NCBI RefSeq assembly: GCF_037975245.1
Contig: NC_092574.1
Coordinates: 12,671,213 to 12,735,212, forward strand
Direction: 5' to 3'
From: Apostichopus japonicus
Taxonomy: Eukaryota > Echinodermata > Holothuroidea > Aspidochirotida > Stichopodidae
Length of the DNA: 64,000 nt
Made by a program: the position numbers and the translations under genes. The notes under the pieces were generated by a model that saw only the letters and a program-made list of their open reading frames with translations, did not search any database and was not told the origin of the DNA. Positions 11,511 through 22,976 of this stretch are shown one piece after another. Position 1 is the first letter of the stretch, and each line of letters begins with the position of its first letter.

Positions 11511-13530
11511 GCAGGTTATTACCACAATCTTGCCTGCAGACCTAATTAATCTCCAAAATGTGCCCGGAATGCACCATTACACGTCGAAACTTTAATTTTT
11601 CTTTCTTGGGGAGGGGGTGGGGGAGAACCCCCTCCCAACTCCTTCATACATTGGAGTTACCTTCGGCGATCTCATGGCTTCAAATGCCTCCGTTTATCTT
11701 GGTCCCCACGGTTCACATACAATGTATAACTACTGTATTATTGCACAATATAACTACAAGTATGGGAATGTAGAATATCCTGACGCGCCTGACGAACCGT
11801 GTCCATGACTTTATAGTTGGTGTGGGGGGGGGTCAATAAACATGTATAGAAGAACAGATTGTGGAGTGGCAATTGGGGAAGGGATAGGGTTATATACACA
11901 CATTTCATTTAGTTTACCAGGGGGATATCATCTAACTTTTGGCAGTTTCCTGTTTATGCAGAAACTTTTGTTTTTATTTACTACATTATTACGATTGAAC
12001 TTAACTATCTGGCAGTCGCAAAAACATGAATTCGTGCCCTCACTCTCCCAGTTTTAAGGCTTCGGTTTACGCAACAGGAGAGGGGTAAGGTTTCTCAGAA
12101 GGGGGGGGGGTGGTAGTCACTGTTTTAGATTACAAAAACTATCAGAAACTGCTAGTTTCCCGTTTGGAGTGTGGCGGATCTGCATAGTGTTTTTTCGATT
12201 ACAACGTGACTTGTTTGCTTAAAATGAAATAAAGATATGATGCATTGGAAATTTGCGAGTTAGGTCTACCTTACACCCTGATGTACGGTAATGTGTGGTC
12301 TAGCGAGAAAGGGTGGGAAGGGGGGGGACTAAGCCCATCTGTACATTCCTTTTCTTAGTTCAAAACTCTGGTTTCATCACTGGTCATTTCAAGAAGCTAT
12401 AGAGAGAGGGAAAGTGTTTTATTTGTGTATATTCTTACCGTTTCTAAAAATAAACCCTCAATCAATAACGAAACAGTTGGTAGAGCAATTAATAGCCTGA
12501 GCAACTGAATAGAGAGATAATAGAATGAACGGAGAGGCAACTGTTATATTATTAGCGGCACCGGGTGTTCTATTGAATGCATTTGATAATTTAACCCAAT
12601 ATTTACCAACGACCAATATTATTTAAAGCGCTATAAGGTTATCTGTTGCTATAATGCAGTGCGTGTCGTCAGTCGAGTCGTTGCTAAGGGTATATGTTAT
12701 GGAAAGATATCTCACATGAAGTTTGATAGCTTACGATGAAGCTATACAATGCTGTATATTAAAGCAACACATAATTTAACTCAACACTATAACGAAATGA
12801 TACTATAGGACATATAAAGATGTATCCTGGATGCATTATGTGTGAGTACGACTTCGTATATAGCTAATTTTAATGTCTTATTTCTTTGTGCGTGTGTGTG
12901 ATATATGTGTGTAGAACAGTAGACCGTTGTGTTAACGATATAACAATAGGCCTACATACTCAACTTTACACCCGATTCTCTCAATTAAGTTACTTGAGCA
13001 ATGTTCTGTTTGTGTGCTACATCTATAGTTTATTCTCTTTTAATCATGCACAAAGGTGCAAATGAATAAGAGTCAATTATTGGCAATTAATCTCATCAGT
13101 TAATGAAAATAACGTGTCAGCCCAAGTCTCATATACCAGGCAAGGCTACATCTTGTATGCAAATGTGATATTAGTCTAGGTTTAGGGATCAAAGTAAATT
13201 GGTGAAAAACTTCAAAGTGACCTTACACGTCTGTATTGTTATACGTCATTATTGCGTTAAATTCTACGATATCTATCACCGAAGTTCGGAGGATGGCTAT
13301 TGGAGATATAGGCCTATATATAGTTACAATACCATGCTATGATTATCAGCTGCTAATAGCTATGAGGTATATTCATTTCATTATTTGACAAGTTACTTTA
13401 TTTAGCAATACCGACAACTTCCTGGTTCTCTCTTACCATATATTCTCTATAATGCCTACAATAATTTCATAATTGATACTTGTACTGACCAATCTAAAGT
13501 GACCAGGCCTATATGTGTGTGTACATATAT
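11511..13530. other. Non-coding stretch
   Basis: No gene is supported. It contains G-rich runs at about 11610-11635, 11823-11832, 12100-12110 and 12320-12328 that resemble the G-rich parts of the dispersed MITEs, but I could not define ends. ORFs of up to 71 codons have no coding character. Confidence 0.5.
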
Positions 13531-13695
13531 AATCAGCGTCCATAGCCTAGTGGTTAGGATGTCCGTATATTAAGCGGGAGGACCGGGTTCGAATCCCGGT
13601 GAACGCTGGAGTTTTTCTCACTGTTCTGGATATTCGAATCGGGCCTCCCGCTCTGTACGCGGTCAATCTAACCACTAGGCTGTGGACGCTGATTG
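13531..13695. repeat. Inverted pair of tRNA-like sequences
   Basis: On the plus strand, 13538-13612 has a 7-bp acceptor-stem-like pairing (GCGTCCA with TGAACGC, one mismatch), an A box TAGCCTAGTGG, a B box GGTTCGAATCC in a perfect T-arm, and then a TTTTT run that could terminate Pol III. A second, degenerate tRNA-like unit faces it on the minus strand at about 13636-13695, so the pair forms an inverted repeat around a spacer of about 25 bp. The degenerate unit lacks an intact B box. No confident anticodon could be read, so I class the pair as a repeat. Confidence 0.6.
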
Positions 13696-13925
13696 TATGT
13701 CCATAGGTTCGAAACCGGTAAGGCAGGTCGTAATTCCACTGTAGGCGTTTGTCACCTGAATCGAACAATACTAGTTCCGTTTTTGGTGACGTATTTTGCC
13801 TTACTCTAGAGATCAAAAATGATGCTAACCAACTCGAAATCATTTGTGATTCCTAAAGTCGGATCTCGAAAGAGATCTTTTGAACAAACTTTACATTAAT
13901 GAAATGTAGGTAAACGACAAAGGCA
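13696..13925. repeat. Dispersed repeat body, second copy
   Basis: Close match to 5701-5907, including CAATACTAGTTCCG, GTGACGTATTTTGCC and CTCGAAAGAGATC. It contains the palindromic GGTTCGAAACC, a B-box-like sequence, near 13705-13715. Confidence 0.75.
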
Positions 13926-13989
13926 AATGAATATATATGTATAATTGAAATCGTAACGAGTTGAATCAAGAACAGTGAAAAAACTTCCA

Positions 13990-14100
13990 GCCTTCACCGG
14001 GATTCGAACCCGGGCCTCCCTCTCTGTACGCGGACACCCTAACCACTAGGCTATGGACGCTGATTGTATGTCCAGAGGTTCGAAACCTCTGGATATACAT
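13990..14100 (-). repeat. tRNA-like repeat, third copy, minus strand
   Basis: On the minus strand it has TAGCCTAGTGGTTAGGGTGTCC (A box) and GGTTCGAATCCCGG (B box and T-arm). It is followed on the plus strand by the perfect palindrome CAGAGGTTCGAAACCTCTG at about 14081-14099. It joins directly to a long TA tract. Confidence 0.6.
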
Positions 14101-14115
14101 ATATTTATATATGTA

Positions 14116-14182
<67 letters not shown>

Positions 14183-14193
14183 TTATTTATTAA

Positions 14194-14270
<77 letters not shown>
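14100..14270. repeat. Long (TA)n tract with a TTTA-rich centre
   Basis: About 170 bp of TA repeats, interrupted around 14180-14205 by TTTATTTATTAATTTA. The two ORFs of about 100 codons reading poly-(Ile-Tyr) here are artefacts of the repeat. Confidence 0.97.
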
Positions 14271-14272
<2 letters not shown>

Positions 14273-14565
14273 CATTTTCAACGACAAATGGTTGTTGAAG
14301 AGCTATTCAGGCTATACTACAATTCAATCCATTTTCAAAATAGGCCCTGGTTATATATAGGTGATTCTCAATACAAAACAATGAAGTTTATACTTTGCTA
14401 TATGATAAGTTTATGGGTGACTGCTTTCTATCACGTAAAATAATACCATATGGTACAATGAACATAATAAAACTTCTATCGCTTTAATGGGGGATATATA
14501 CTATATATACGATATTACAGTATTACATTGCATTTCATGAAAACGCTGCCAAAACAACGCTTACC

Positions 14566-14852
14566 AGGCACGTATCCAGGGTTTTCTAACCCGGAGGCGC
14601 GAATTACTATCTAAGCGAAGCGCCACAATCGGTTGGTGCGCAGCGTACAGGAAAATTTCAGGTTTTGATACCCCCCAGATAACCGGAAATGGCACTTCTC
14701 GGGCTTGAAAATGACCAACCAGATGTACACTTTTGCCTGAGAACCAAGTATTTCCCAATAGTTTGTTTTCCATCCATAACCTTTCTGAAGATTGTCACCA
14801 GTCACACATGCATGTTCGACCTCATCGCATCACCTGTGGATCATGATACGCC
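14566..14852. mobile_element. hAT-like MITE, family 2 relative
   Basis: Begins near CAGGCACGTATCCAGGG and ends near GATACGCCCTTG. It shares ACTATCTAAGCGAAGCGCCAC and GGAAATGGCACTTC with the family at 2906-3192 and 21681-21976. I could not find a clean target duplication, so the ends are tentative. Confidence 0.5.
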
Positions 14853-16512
14853 CTTGGATCCACTACATGATATTCACAAGAAATGTGCTCAATTCTCCAA
14901 TCGCATGCGGAATTTATTTTTAGATTAAATGTACGAGTTACGGTACTAGATTTGGGGTAACAATTAGCACTTAGGTCGGAGTGTATAACCTTTTTGACTG
15001 TTGATGGCAGTATTGCATCGAAGGACACAGGTCTAGTGCAATTCGCATATAGATCCTGGTCTAATACCGAAATGCGTCATATTCCCCGACGATTCGGTCG
15101 AGTTCGAGACCAGCCACAGTTGGTTTCATAGCACAATTGTACAATTGTTTAAGGCGTCCATACACACACGCACGTTATGATAGACCATATATAGTATAGA
15201 TATACATGAGTTAGAGAGGGAAAATGGAAACGTCAAAAATGGAGTTGTCGGTGTAAGAGGTAGGGTGAGGCGCACGCCCCTTCCGAAATCCTCGATCCGT
15301 CACTGACTACTCTGTGTCATGATGTAATAGGGATCAGCGCTGTAATTATGTCACTGTTCCTCTTTCTCTTCCCGGAGTCTTGGCGCTTTTACTCCCTCCT
15401 TTCTCCTTTTTATCTCTTCCTCCTCTTCCCCCCCCTCTTTTTTCCCCTTTATTCTTCTCTCTTTTTTCTCTCCTCTTTTGTTACATCTTTGTTACATTAT
15501 AAGCGTATAGTTATATAAGTGAAAACCCATAATGCCGATATACTTGCCATTAGTATCACTATATACGATCAAAAAATCTTTCATAACGAACAGGTTTTTT
15601 TTCAATAATGGACGTGTTACATTCTCATTTAATACCTCATTTTGACCTTAACAAGCTGTTGCATTGAAGAGATTGATTCGGGTGAGCAAATTTATCGCAA
15701 AGACAAATCTCTAAAAGAGGTCAGTAATTTAAGCCAGTGCTTTTGACTTTTGCTCCAATGACACCTAAAATGAACAATTTTAAATAGAAAAATATTACAC
15801 TCTTAAAGGTTAACCCTCGGAACTAAACTTTGAGATAATTTAAAGTATTAAAATTATTGTCATAAAGTGAGAAACATATATCTCGAGTTGTACGTTTGGT
15901 GTCCTAATGATTAACCAAAAAGTCCCATTATAGGCCGGTTACGCGAACCGCTCACTGCAGGAACGGATTTAGGAGTTTTGTAAAAGGAGTAGCTTGACTT
16001 GCAGATACATGACTCATGACTTGACATGCGATAAAACCAAACGACGTGAGACCTGAATTGAGTATATGCCTGACTTGTTTACATCACCAAAGTAGACACT
16101 ACCAAGTTTTTAGTTGGGAATGCTATGCCCGATTGTAACAAGTATTCAGCCTATATTGTGCTCAATATCTCTTATACATTCCACTTACAACTTGAGAGAC
16201 ACATGGTATGTACTGCACTGAGCTGTTCAAAGACTTATACTAGTATGAAAAAGAGAGGAATTGTGACTTGGTTTGACTTGAATTGAGAAAAATTTACTTG
16301 TGACTTGACACGACTTGCGATAATACTAAATCACTTGTCACATGACTTTGACAAACTTGAAATGACTTTGTGACGACACTGATCCTCAAAGTCTCTGCCA
16401 AACCGAGAGGCATTTGATAGAAATCCCGTTTCATAAATAATTGTAGAATCACTGTTGTCAGTTTCCAGCAAGTGACTATATGTTTGACTAGGTGTTTATA
16501 AACATAATACAC

Positions 16513-16514
<2 letters not shown>
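14853..16514. other. Non-coding stretch with a pyrimidine tract
   Basis: No gene is supported. A strand-biased C/T tract runs from about 15355 to 15485. Around 15990-16380 the motif TGACTTG and the phrase ACTTGCGATAATAC or CATGCGATAAAACC recur, suggesting two diverged copies of a simple repeat about 300 bp apart. Confidence 0.5.

Positions 16515-16562
<48 letters not shown>
16515..16562. repeat. (TA)n microsatellite
   Basis: Uninterrupted TA dinucleotide run of about 48 bp. Confidence 0.95.
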
Positions 16563-16567
<5 letters not shown>

Positions 16568-17211
16568 TAACTTCATGGATCAGTGCATGGGATGGATCGC
16601 TGAGCAATGAAAGAACCAAATATTTGTTTTCATCAGAGTCAAATGTAAAGTAAATCGAGTTCCCCACGGTCATGGTGCACCAGTTATACTAAATGAGGAT
16701 TTTCCTGTTGTTTGATAAGTAACGAATTTATTGAAAAGGTTCGATATAATCGAAAACCTTTGCGAGAATGTGTTTTACCTTCCTTAATTACTTCTAACAG
16801 TAAATATCAGAATTAAAGACATTCAGTTATAGATGCTGTGTCTATCCTCCATCCACTCTCTTGAGCATTACATATAATCCTATATGGGTACATACGCCAG
16901 GCATGCTGTGCCCGCTTACACATATATAGTTAAGAACTATACATGTTTGGTTTATTATATGGTGGTATCGTTCGAAGTAACGCAGGGGGTCTGCGCTTTT
17001 AATTTACCACTCTCGGTGTTAGAAGGGTTCCACCTTGAACCCATCTATTCGTGGGTTGACATTATTATCGTCAGTCACATTATGTGGAAGGCTTATTATT
17101 TCATTCTTGTATAACTCCTACAGTATTGCAACACAAATGACTAACAGTTGGTAAACGCCTGTTTTGAATTATGGCGTATTTAATTGTTTTATTAACTTGA
17201 TATGAAGCGTA

Positions 17212-17770
17212 GGCTGATATCTACAGTAGGCTATCATGTAAGCGTATGCTGCTATATACAATATCATGTGGAGTGTTAGCGTGGAGTGTTAACTCAGTGG
17301 CTAACGCCGGTGCCTTTCAATCATAAGGTCCCGAGTTCAAGTCACTCCAAGATTAACGTATGTCGTCCAGTTACAGAGTTGTTGACAGTTGACAATTCAT
17401 AATCATGGACGTTAAATATGAATGTCAGAGACTGACTTCTGTCAGCTTGGGGCTTTGATAAGCCAATGATGGCTTCTTCGCGAGTTCCTGCTTGCAGGAG
17501 GACCTAAAATACATACATGTAAGCGTATGCTGAGACAGTATCATGTAAGCGTATGCCGATATCTACAGTATCATGTAGGCGTATGCCGATATCTACAGTA
17601 TCATGTAGGCGTATGCCGATATCTACAGTATCATATAGGCGTATGCCGATATCTACAGTATCATGTAAGCGTATTGCGAATCTACAATATCATGTAAGCG
17701 TATGCTGATATGTACAGTATCATGCAAGCGTATGCTGATATGTACAGTATCATGTAAGCGTATGCAGTAC
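17212..17770. repeat. 30-bp minisatellite, interrupted
   Basis: The unit is about 30 bp, with GCGTATGCCGATATCTACAG followed by TATCATGTA. About nine copies lie at 17515-17770 and two diverged copies at 17212-17270. The two parts are separated by a 240-bp insertion described separately. The short ORF with repeated AYACMILYIS reads through this array and is not a gene. Confidence 0.9.
17275..17512 (+). mobile_element. tRNA-derived SINE inserted in the minisatellite
   Basis: The 5' part has an A-box-like TTAACTCAGTGGCTAACG and a B-box-like GAGTTCAAGTC, spaced as in a tRNA. The terminal GGAGTG pairs with CACTCC as an acceptor stem. A non-tRNA body of about 150 bp follows, with a stem-like CGAGTTCCTGCTTGCAGGAG near its end and an AATACATACATGT tail. 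CATGT on both sides may be a short target duplication. The SINE subfamily is not identified. Confidence 0.7.
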
Positions 17771-17805
17771 CGTATCGTGGGAAGAAAGGGAGAAAAGAAG
17801 AAAGG

Positions 17806-17841
17806 GAACATTTACTAGACATGATCTTAGCCAAAAGGCTG
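17806..17841 (-). pseudogene. U2 snRNA 5'-region fragment
   Basis: The minus strand contains GCCTTTTGGCTAAGATCA, an 18-nt match to the conserved 5' region of spliceosomal U2 snRNA. It continues into a diverged match across the branch-site recognition segment (TAGTA then TGTTC). Sequence on both sides does not match U2, so this is a fragment and not a gene. The identification rests on remembered U2 sequence. Confidence 0.65.
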
Positions 17842-19196
17842 GAGGTGAGTGGAGACTTAAAGCGGTAAATATTTTCCAAGTTCCAATCATATGTTATGTT
17901 TTAGTATCATTATAAAAGGAAAAGTAGAAACAGAAAACGCTTAGATGGGCTTTTGCGCTTTAGTGCAGCAATTGTGTTAACCTTCGTATGCACACGCTGT
18001 GAATTGAGACAGACATGTACAGTTTGCCTTGGTTTTTTTATACTTACATATTTTAAGGTATCAACTCTGCCGATCACGATTAACACTAATACAGCATTGT
18101 GTTGGTAAGTTATAGATGTGTACGTTCTGGTTCGTTACCTATCAAAAAAACTGAAGGGTAAATAGATTGTAAAGAGTAAAAGAACCCGCGACCCGTTTCC
18201 CCGCGACCTTTCACAGCGCGACCAAAAAGCTTTGTTCTTGGGTAACTGTATAGCGATCACATACAAAAAAAAAGACCGAGTGGACTTAAACCGCACTGTG
18301 GGTCTATATTACACGTTAGCATTCAGAGAGAACAGAATGTCGACTTTCAGCCTAAATTTCAGTGAACTCTAAGTTTGTTTTTGTGCGATCTTGAGAACAA
18401 AAGATTAATCGCTTCCTGGCTGTATATGGTAGAAACGGTTTGTAAACAAAGATAAAAGAAAATTATGGTAAACCTTTCCTGTTGGCAACGATATATGTGT
18501 TTGTCACGTACAATGATATGCCTATGAGAAATTCTTGACTTCAGTAAGTATAAACTGAGCCGACTTTATATGCGTATAATTTGCGGATTCCATGTTACAT
18601 GCAAACTTCAGAAATAACTATCGGTGCTGAAATGCTGGGCTAGTCAATGTAGGCACAAGTTTAGTGAGGGGCACCGGTGCCCACATGTGACTTTGATTTG
18701 ATAGATCGAACCACAAAGATACCTCAAACCTTCCCGACAAAATGGACCATCTAAGCAGTCCGCAAGTCAAACACCAGTATTTGAATAAGTTTCAACACAC
18801 TTGCCCATTTAAAATAATAATTTACAACAACTGTTCACATTTCAAGAATACAAAGGGCACCGTTAATTTAAAAAAAAAATAACGAAGAAAGGGTCCTTTT
18901 TTGCTTTAAAAAAAGGGGGTACTTTTTACTATGAAAGGGTGAACGTTTCAGCTTTCTTCACAAAAACTGAGGGAATGTGCCAGGCCAGGCAAAACAGTTA
19001 CCAACTTAAAGTAAGGCACGCCAAAGGCTTCACAATATGACGATGTATTGTAATATGTAGACCTGTTTGTGTGGTAATGTGTGCACATCTAAACCGTATT
19101 TTGCTGTCGTTTCCTGAGCGCTTATAGCATTATGTGGGTCTAAGTTTTCTTTCTTCATTTAGTAATTACTTGATCTGGCGTCAGGGGTATTAAAGT
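17842..19196. other. Non-coding stretch
   Basis: I see no supported gene and no repeat with definable ends. Confidence 0.5.
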
Positions 19197-19497
19197 CAGT
19201 GGCTTAACTAGGCCTGTGAGAAGTCTCGGGCCGTCCTGCCCTTGTGTCAAGGACCGGAAAATATGAATACCAGTTGGCTGAAGAGAAGTCTCAAAATCAC
19301 AAGAATCAATTCATTTTCGTATGTCTTAACTTAGCATATAGTTACTTAAACTTCTCTCCCGATACCCATCAAAATGGGAATTCATACGAAACCCTTCCTC
19401 AGCAGAGAAAGCTCGAGAGTGCAATATTTGTGAACAGTCCTTGTGGGCCTATTTAAAATGCTGCACCGCGATTAGGTTACTCCTTAATGCGTCACTG
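19197..19497. mobile_element. Possible MITE with CAGTG ends
   Basis: The segment begins CAGTGGCTTAACTAGGC and ends GCGTCACTG, so the outermost bases are inverted, and its length of 301 bp suits the other MITEs here. The flanking 8-mers do not match, so this is weakly supported. Confidence 0.3.
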
Positions 19498-20595
19498 GCT
19501 TTAGTATCCGCGGTTACACACACATATCAAGATTCTGGTCGGTAGTAGAGACCAGATATTAACTTGGTTCATTTGGGTTAAGTTTGGCGGGTAAAGCTCC
19601 AGAATCTTCAACAGTTTCAATATATGCATTTATATACATTTATTGTGGTTCCCAATGTAATGATTTCTAAGCTATACGCTATAGAAAAAGGGAGCACCCT
19701 GACATCTATTTGAAATTTATCTTCTATGGTCTACTGGTTTCCTTTTCTTTTTGTTATCTAGAAAATAATTTCAGGTAGAGTAGGCGCTTTCTCTTTCCAA
19801 CTCCTCCAAAGCCTATGGTTATCCAATGAACAGGGGAAGGTCCATAAGTTGGCCAAAACTTTAGAGTCCTTTAGATTGGAAATAAAAGTTTTCATGAAGT
19901 TGATTTTGAAAGTAAACTACGTACATTTGGTTTCTTTTCCAAATTCATCCATGAAATAAAGAATGAAAACTACAGTAGGAAAGTTGAAGACCCTAGCATG
20001 TCTAGACTTCGGATGTGTGTCCTAGTTAATCCGTAGATGACATTGCAAGGATCTTTCCTGTACAGCGTAAGATTTTTTCACTGGGGTTCTACTGGTAATG
20101 CGTAAGGTTGGCATGTAAATATACATTTCTGAGTACATAAACAAATGTTCCTTATACGTCATCTGCCGTACAAGCTTGCAGTTGTTCTCGTTATAGATGT
20201 ATTTCTATTTGCTTTGATTTAATTTTACGTTACCCCTGTCAATATAATGGACTAACCTACAACGCTTAAGTTATATGCATGTATAGGGGTAACAATGTCT
20301 GTGCCGAACACAGCATATTCGTTTTAATTTATACATAATATTCCCAACATTTACCAATTTAATAGTAGCCATACCAAGTACAATTTTCATGTTCCTTTGG
20401 TAATTTTATTCTACCTGTTGAATATCTTTTTCTGACATTGACAAACAGTGTAGATTTTACGATTTTGATAATAGCAACTTTTTCTGTGAAATGACGGTAT
20501 AGCCGTCGCTGGCCAAATGAGTTGCACTATCGAAGTATTGGGCTCTGCGGACTACAGCGGTTCTGTATGCTGCCGTGTTGGTCGAATCTTATACC
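19498..20595. other. Non-coding stretch
   Basis: Nothing recognisable beyond short AT-rich runs. Confidence 0.5.
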
Positions 20596-20780
20596 CAGTG
20601 ACGTAGCCAGGATTTTTTTCAGGGGGGGGCTGGGGGCTTGACCATTTCCTGGGTGGGCGTCTTGTTACTATCTAAGCGGAGCGCCACCATGAGTTGGCGC
20701 TCAGAGCACCGAACATTTTTAGCTAAACTTGAAAAGGCCTCCTAGATCGTTGGAAATGACACTTCCCAGGCCTTGTAAGC
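20596..20780. mobile_element. hAT-like MITE, family 2 relative, partial
   Basis: Starts CAGTGACGTAGCCAGG and shares ACTATCTAAGCGGAGCGCCACCAT, plus TTGGAAATGACACTTCCCAGGCC at its end, with the family members at 2906-3192 (inverted) and 21681-21976. The right terminus is not clear. Confidence 0.5.
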
Positions 20781-21057
20781 TACTCTAAAGTTTTCCCAAC
20801 ATCCTTTATTTTGAGATCCCATGTCTTGATATGGTCATCAAATAGTTTAGTGAAATAGAAAAAAAAACAGTCTGGTAAGTTACTTTGAAATATCATGACA
20901 TATATTTTGTGAGTTTGACACCGGCATTGACATTTTTCAACATCTTTGCAAATTGCGCGTGGAAAATAAGGAAAGATTGACTGGGCTTTCAGGCAAGTAA
21001 CATGCACAAATGACCGAACTATGTCAAACTGACATCACAGATTGCTTCTGAAATATT

Positions 21058-21235
21058 ATTAGGGTAATAGACTGATTGGCCGGTAGTTCTCAGCGAAAGT
21101 ATTGTCTCCTTTCTTGAAAATTTTGTTTTTAGCGGTTTTAAGAGCATCAGGGTACGTCCCAGAAGTGAACAACCGATTGAAAATGTAACAGAGTATCGAG
21201 GCAATGACGCGAGGAATGATGTGAGAAACATGTGT
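21058..21235 (-). pseudogene. Reverse transcriptase fragment of a second non-LTR element
   Basis: The minus strand reads about 56 codons, SHIIPRVIASILCYIFNRLF then SGTYPDALKTAKNKIFKKGD then ENYRPISLLP, ending at a TAA. This is the well-known segment of non-LTR reverse transcriptases that ends in NYRPISLLP. It differs in sequence from the remnant at 9.2-11.5 kb (which has RPVALTS), so it belongs to another family. The rest of the element is not recognisable. Confidence 0.85.
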
Positions 21236-21240
21236 ATGAT

Positions 21241-21680
21241 GTCAGCAATTTTTACCTTTTAACATCTTCTTTGGCATTCCAGTACCTGGAAACCACCATT
21301 CTATAGGAGTATAGTATATGGTATGGTATACCTCGTATTATGCTTCCACCCGAAGGTGCTTCAACAGACTAAGGAAATCCTTAGTCGGAAATTATTGAGG
21401 TTCCAAGTTTTTTGTGCGTGGAAGGACACCGGCGAATCTCGCCTTCTCTTTTCGAATAGTGCCATGAAGTAACGAGGCAGGGGTGTGTAGTCCTGCTCCC
21501 GGGACCGCAATTTAACGTCCCCTCCGAAGGACGTGAGTACCGCTTCCCACGTGTAGCCACTTTCCTACCACGAGAAAGGAGCGGGTGAAAATTGAGTATA
21601 GTATAGCTCACTAGCTTGTTTTATCAGTTAATGCTCACTGTTTGCATGATCCTGGTTGGCTGTTTGTATTAGTATTTATT
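21241..21680. other. Non-coding stretch, probable repeat
   Basis: Contains a GC-richer block at about 21400-21590 with GGACACCGGCGAATCTCGCC and ACGTCCCCTCCGAAGGACG. On the minus strand, CTTCGGAGGGGACGTTAAAT resembles the tails of some invertebrate SINEs. No boundaries could be set. Confidence 0.35.
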
Positions 21681-21976
21681 CAGGCGCGTAGCGAGGAATT
21701 TGCCAAGGGAGGAGCGAACCTGTAGGCAAATTATCAGAGCCGTAGATTTGGCATTGAAAACTATCTAAGCGTAGCGCCACCATAGGTTGACGCGAACGTA
21801 GGCTACAAGAGAAATTTTGGCCGAAAATGCCTCCCAGATCGCTGGAAATGTCACTTCCCACGCCTTGCTTTTTCTATTTTGAAATGACTAGCGATATCAT
21901 AAAAACGTGCAAACAAATATGCTCAAGGGGCGGTCGTCCCCTTCGCGCCCCCCCCCCCCGCTTAGCTACGCGCCTG
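21681..21976. mobile_element. hAT-like MITE, family 2, copy 2 (inverted)
   Basis: Starts CAGGCGCGTAGCGAGGAATT and ends GCTTAGCTACGCGCCTG; the terminal CAGGCGCGTAGC is repeated inverted at the other end. Flanking 8-mers TATTTATT and TATTTAGA agree at six positions. The interior is the inverse of 2906-3192. Confidence 0.75.
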
Positions 21977-22266
21977 TATTTAGAGCAGGACTTATATAAT
22001 TCGACGGTGGTTAACATGCGTTTTCAGTACAGTGCGACTACTGTAGTCTGTAGATGTCTTCTCGGCCTATGCGCTATGTCACTTCAGGTTTTTCAGCAAC
22101 TATAGCCTACTGCCGGTTTGGTAATGGCGGCGGGGTCTCCATGCTGGCACAGTTATTTTGGGCAGAGCGCCCTCTAGTCTTATATTCTGCTCTATGGTAA
22201 CTACAAAGTAGACATGAACATATTTCCACGCAGTGTTTACACAAAGAGCCTATGCTGGTGTTAAGA

Positions 22267-22970
22267 TATGGAACGCGAAAAGGACCACAACATATGATGA
22301 TGTTAATGATGATCTAATTTTATACGTTCATGTACTAAAAAACTTACGATCATGTACTAAACATATACGATGATGTACTAAAAAACTAAGATGTACATCA
22401 AAACATTTAAGATGATGTACTAAAAAACTAAGATGTCCAAAACATGCGAAGATGTACTAAAAACGTAAGATGTACATCAAAACATATACGATCATGTACT
22501 GAAAACTTGGGATAATGATGAAAAAGCGCAAGTTACAAAAACAAGTGGCGTATGAATATCCATTATTGTCGTTTGAATACGCGTACCCATAGGAATATCA
22601 AAGATGATACCGAAGCACCGACCCTAATGGTTCTTAATTAGTTTACACTAAATATTCGTACTCGTATGCATACGCCACATATGAATATACATACGCGTAT
22701 GCAGACGCCGCTTTTTTTTAACGTAACATTATTATTACATGATCGTATTTGTGTTGGTGTACATCGTACGTTTGTACGGTACATGATCGTATATGTTTAG
22801 TACTTCGTATACTTTTAGTACATGATCGTATATGTTTGGTACATGATCGTAAATTTTTAGTACATGATCGTGTATTTCTAGTACATGATCGTAAGTTTTC
22901 AGTACATGATCGTATAAAATTAGATCATCATTAACATCATCATATGTTGTGGTCCTTTTCGCGTTCCATA
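22267..22970. mobile_element. 704-bp inverted-repeat DNA element with subterminal repeats
   Basis: Both ends read inward as TATGGAACGCGAAAAGGACC and remain almost identical as inverted repeats for about 70 bp, to TATACG(T/A)TCATGTACT. A perfect 6-bp duplication TTAAGA flanks it at 22261-22266 and 22971-22976. Inside each arm is a run of a roughly 20-bp motif built on GATCATGTACT and AAAACTTA. The centre has palindromic CGTATGCATACG-type sequence. There is no transposase ORF, so it is non-autonomous. The short ORF at 22749-22934 reads through the subterminal repeats. Confidence 0.9.
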
Positions 22971-22976
22971 TTAAGA

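Noticed and set aside
13538-13612. Functional tRNA gene
   Set aside because: A and B boxes are good, but the anticodon arm does not pair well, no anticodon can be assigned, and related copies are dispersed, so it is called a tRNA-like repeat.
14064-14443. ORFs of about 100 codons with poly-(Ile-Tyr)
   Set aside because: They are translations of the (TA)n tract, not proteins.
17515-17770. Short-unit array considered as CRISPR
   Set aside because: Direct 30-bp tandem repeats without spacers; an ordinary minisatellite.
21681-22105. ORFs across 21676-22105
   Set aside because: They read through the family 2 MITE and its C-rich end.
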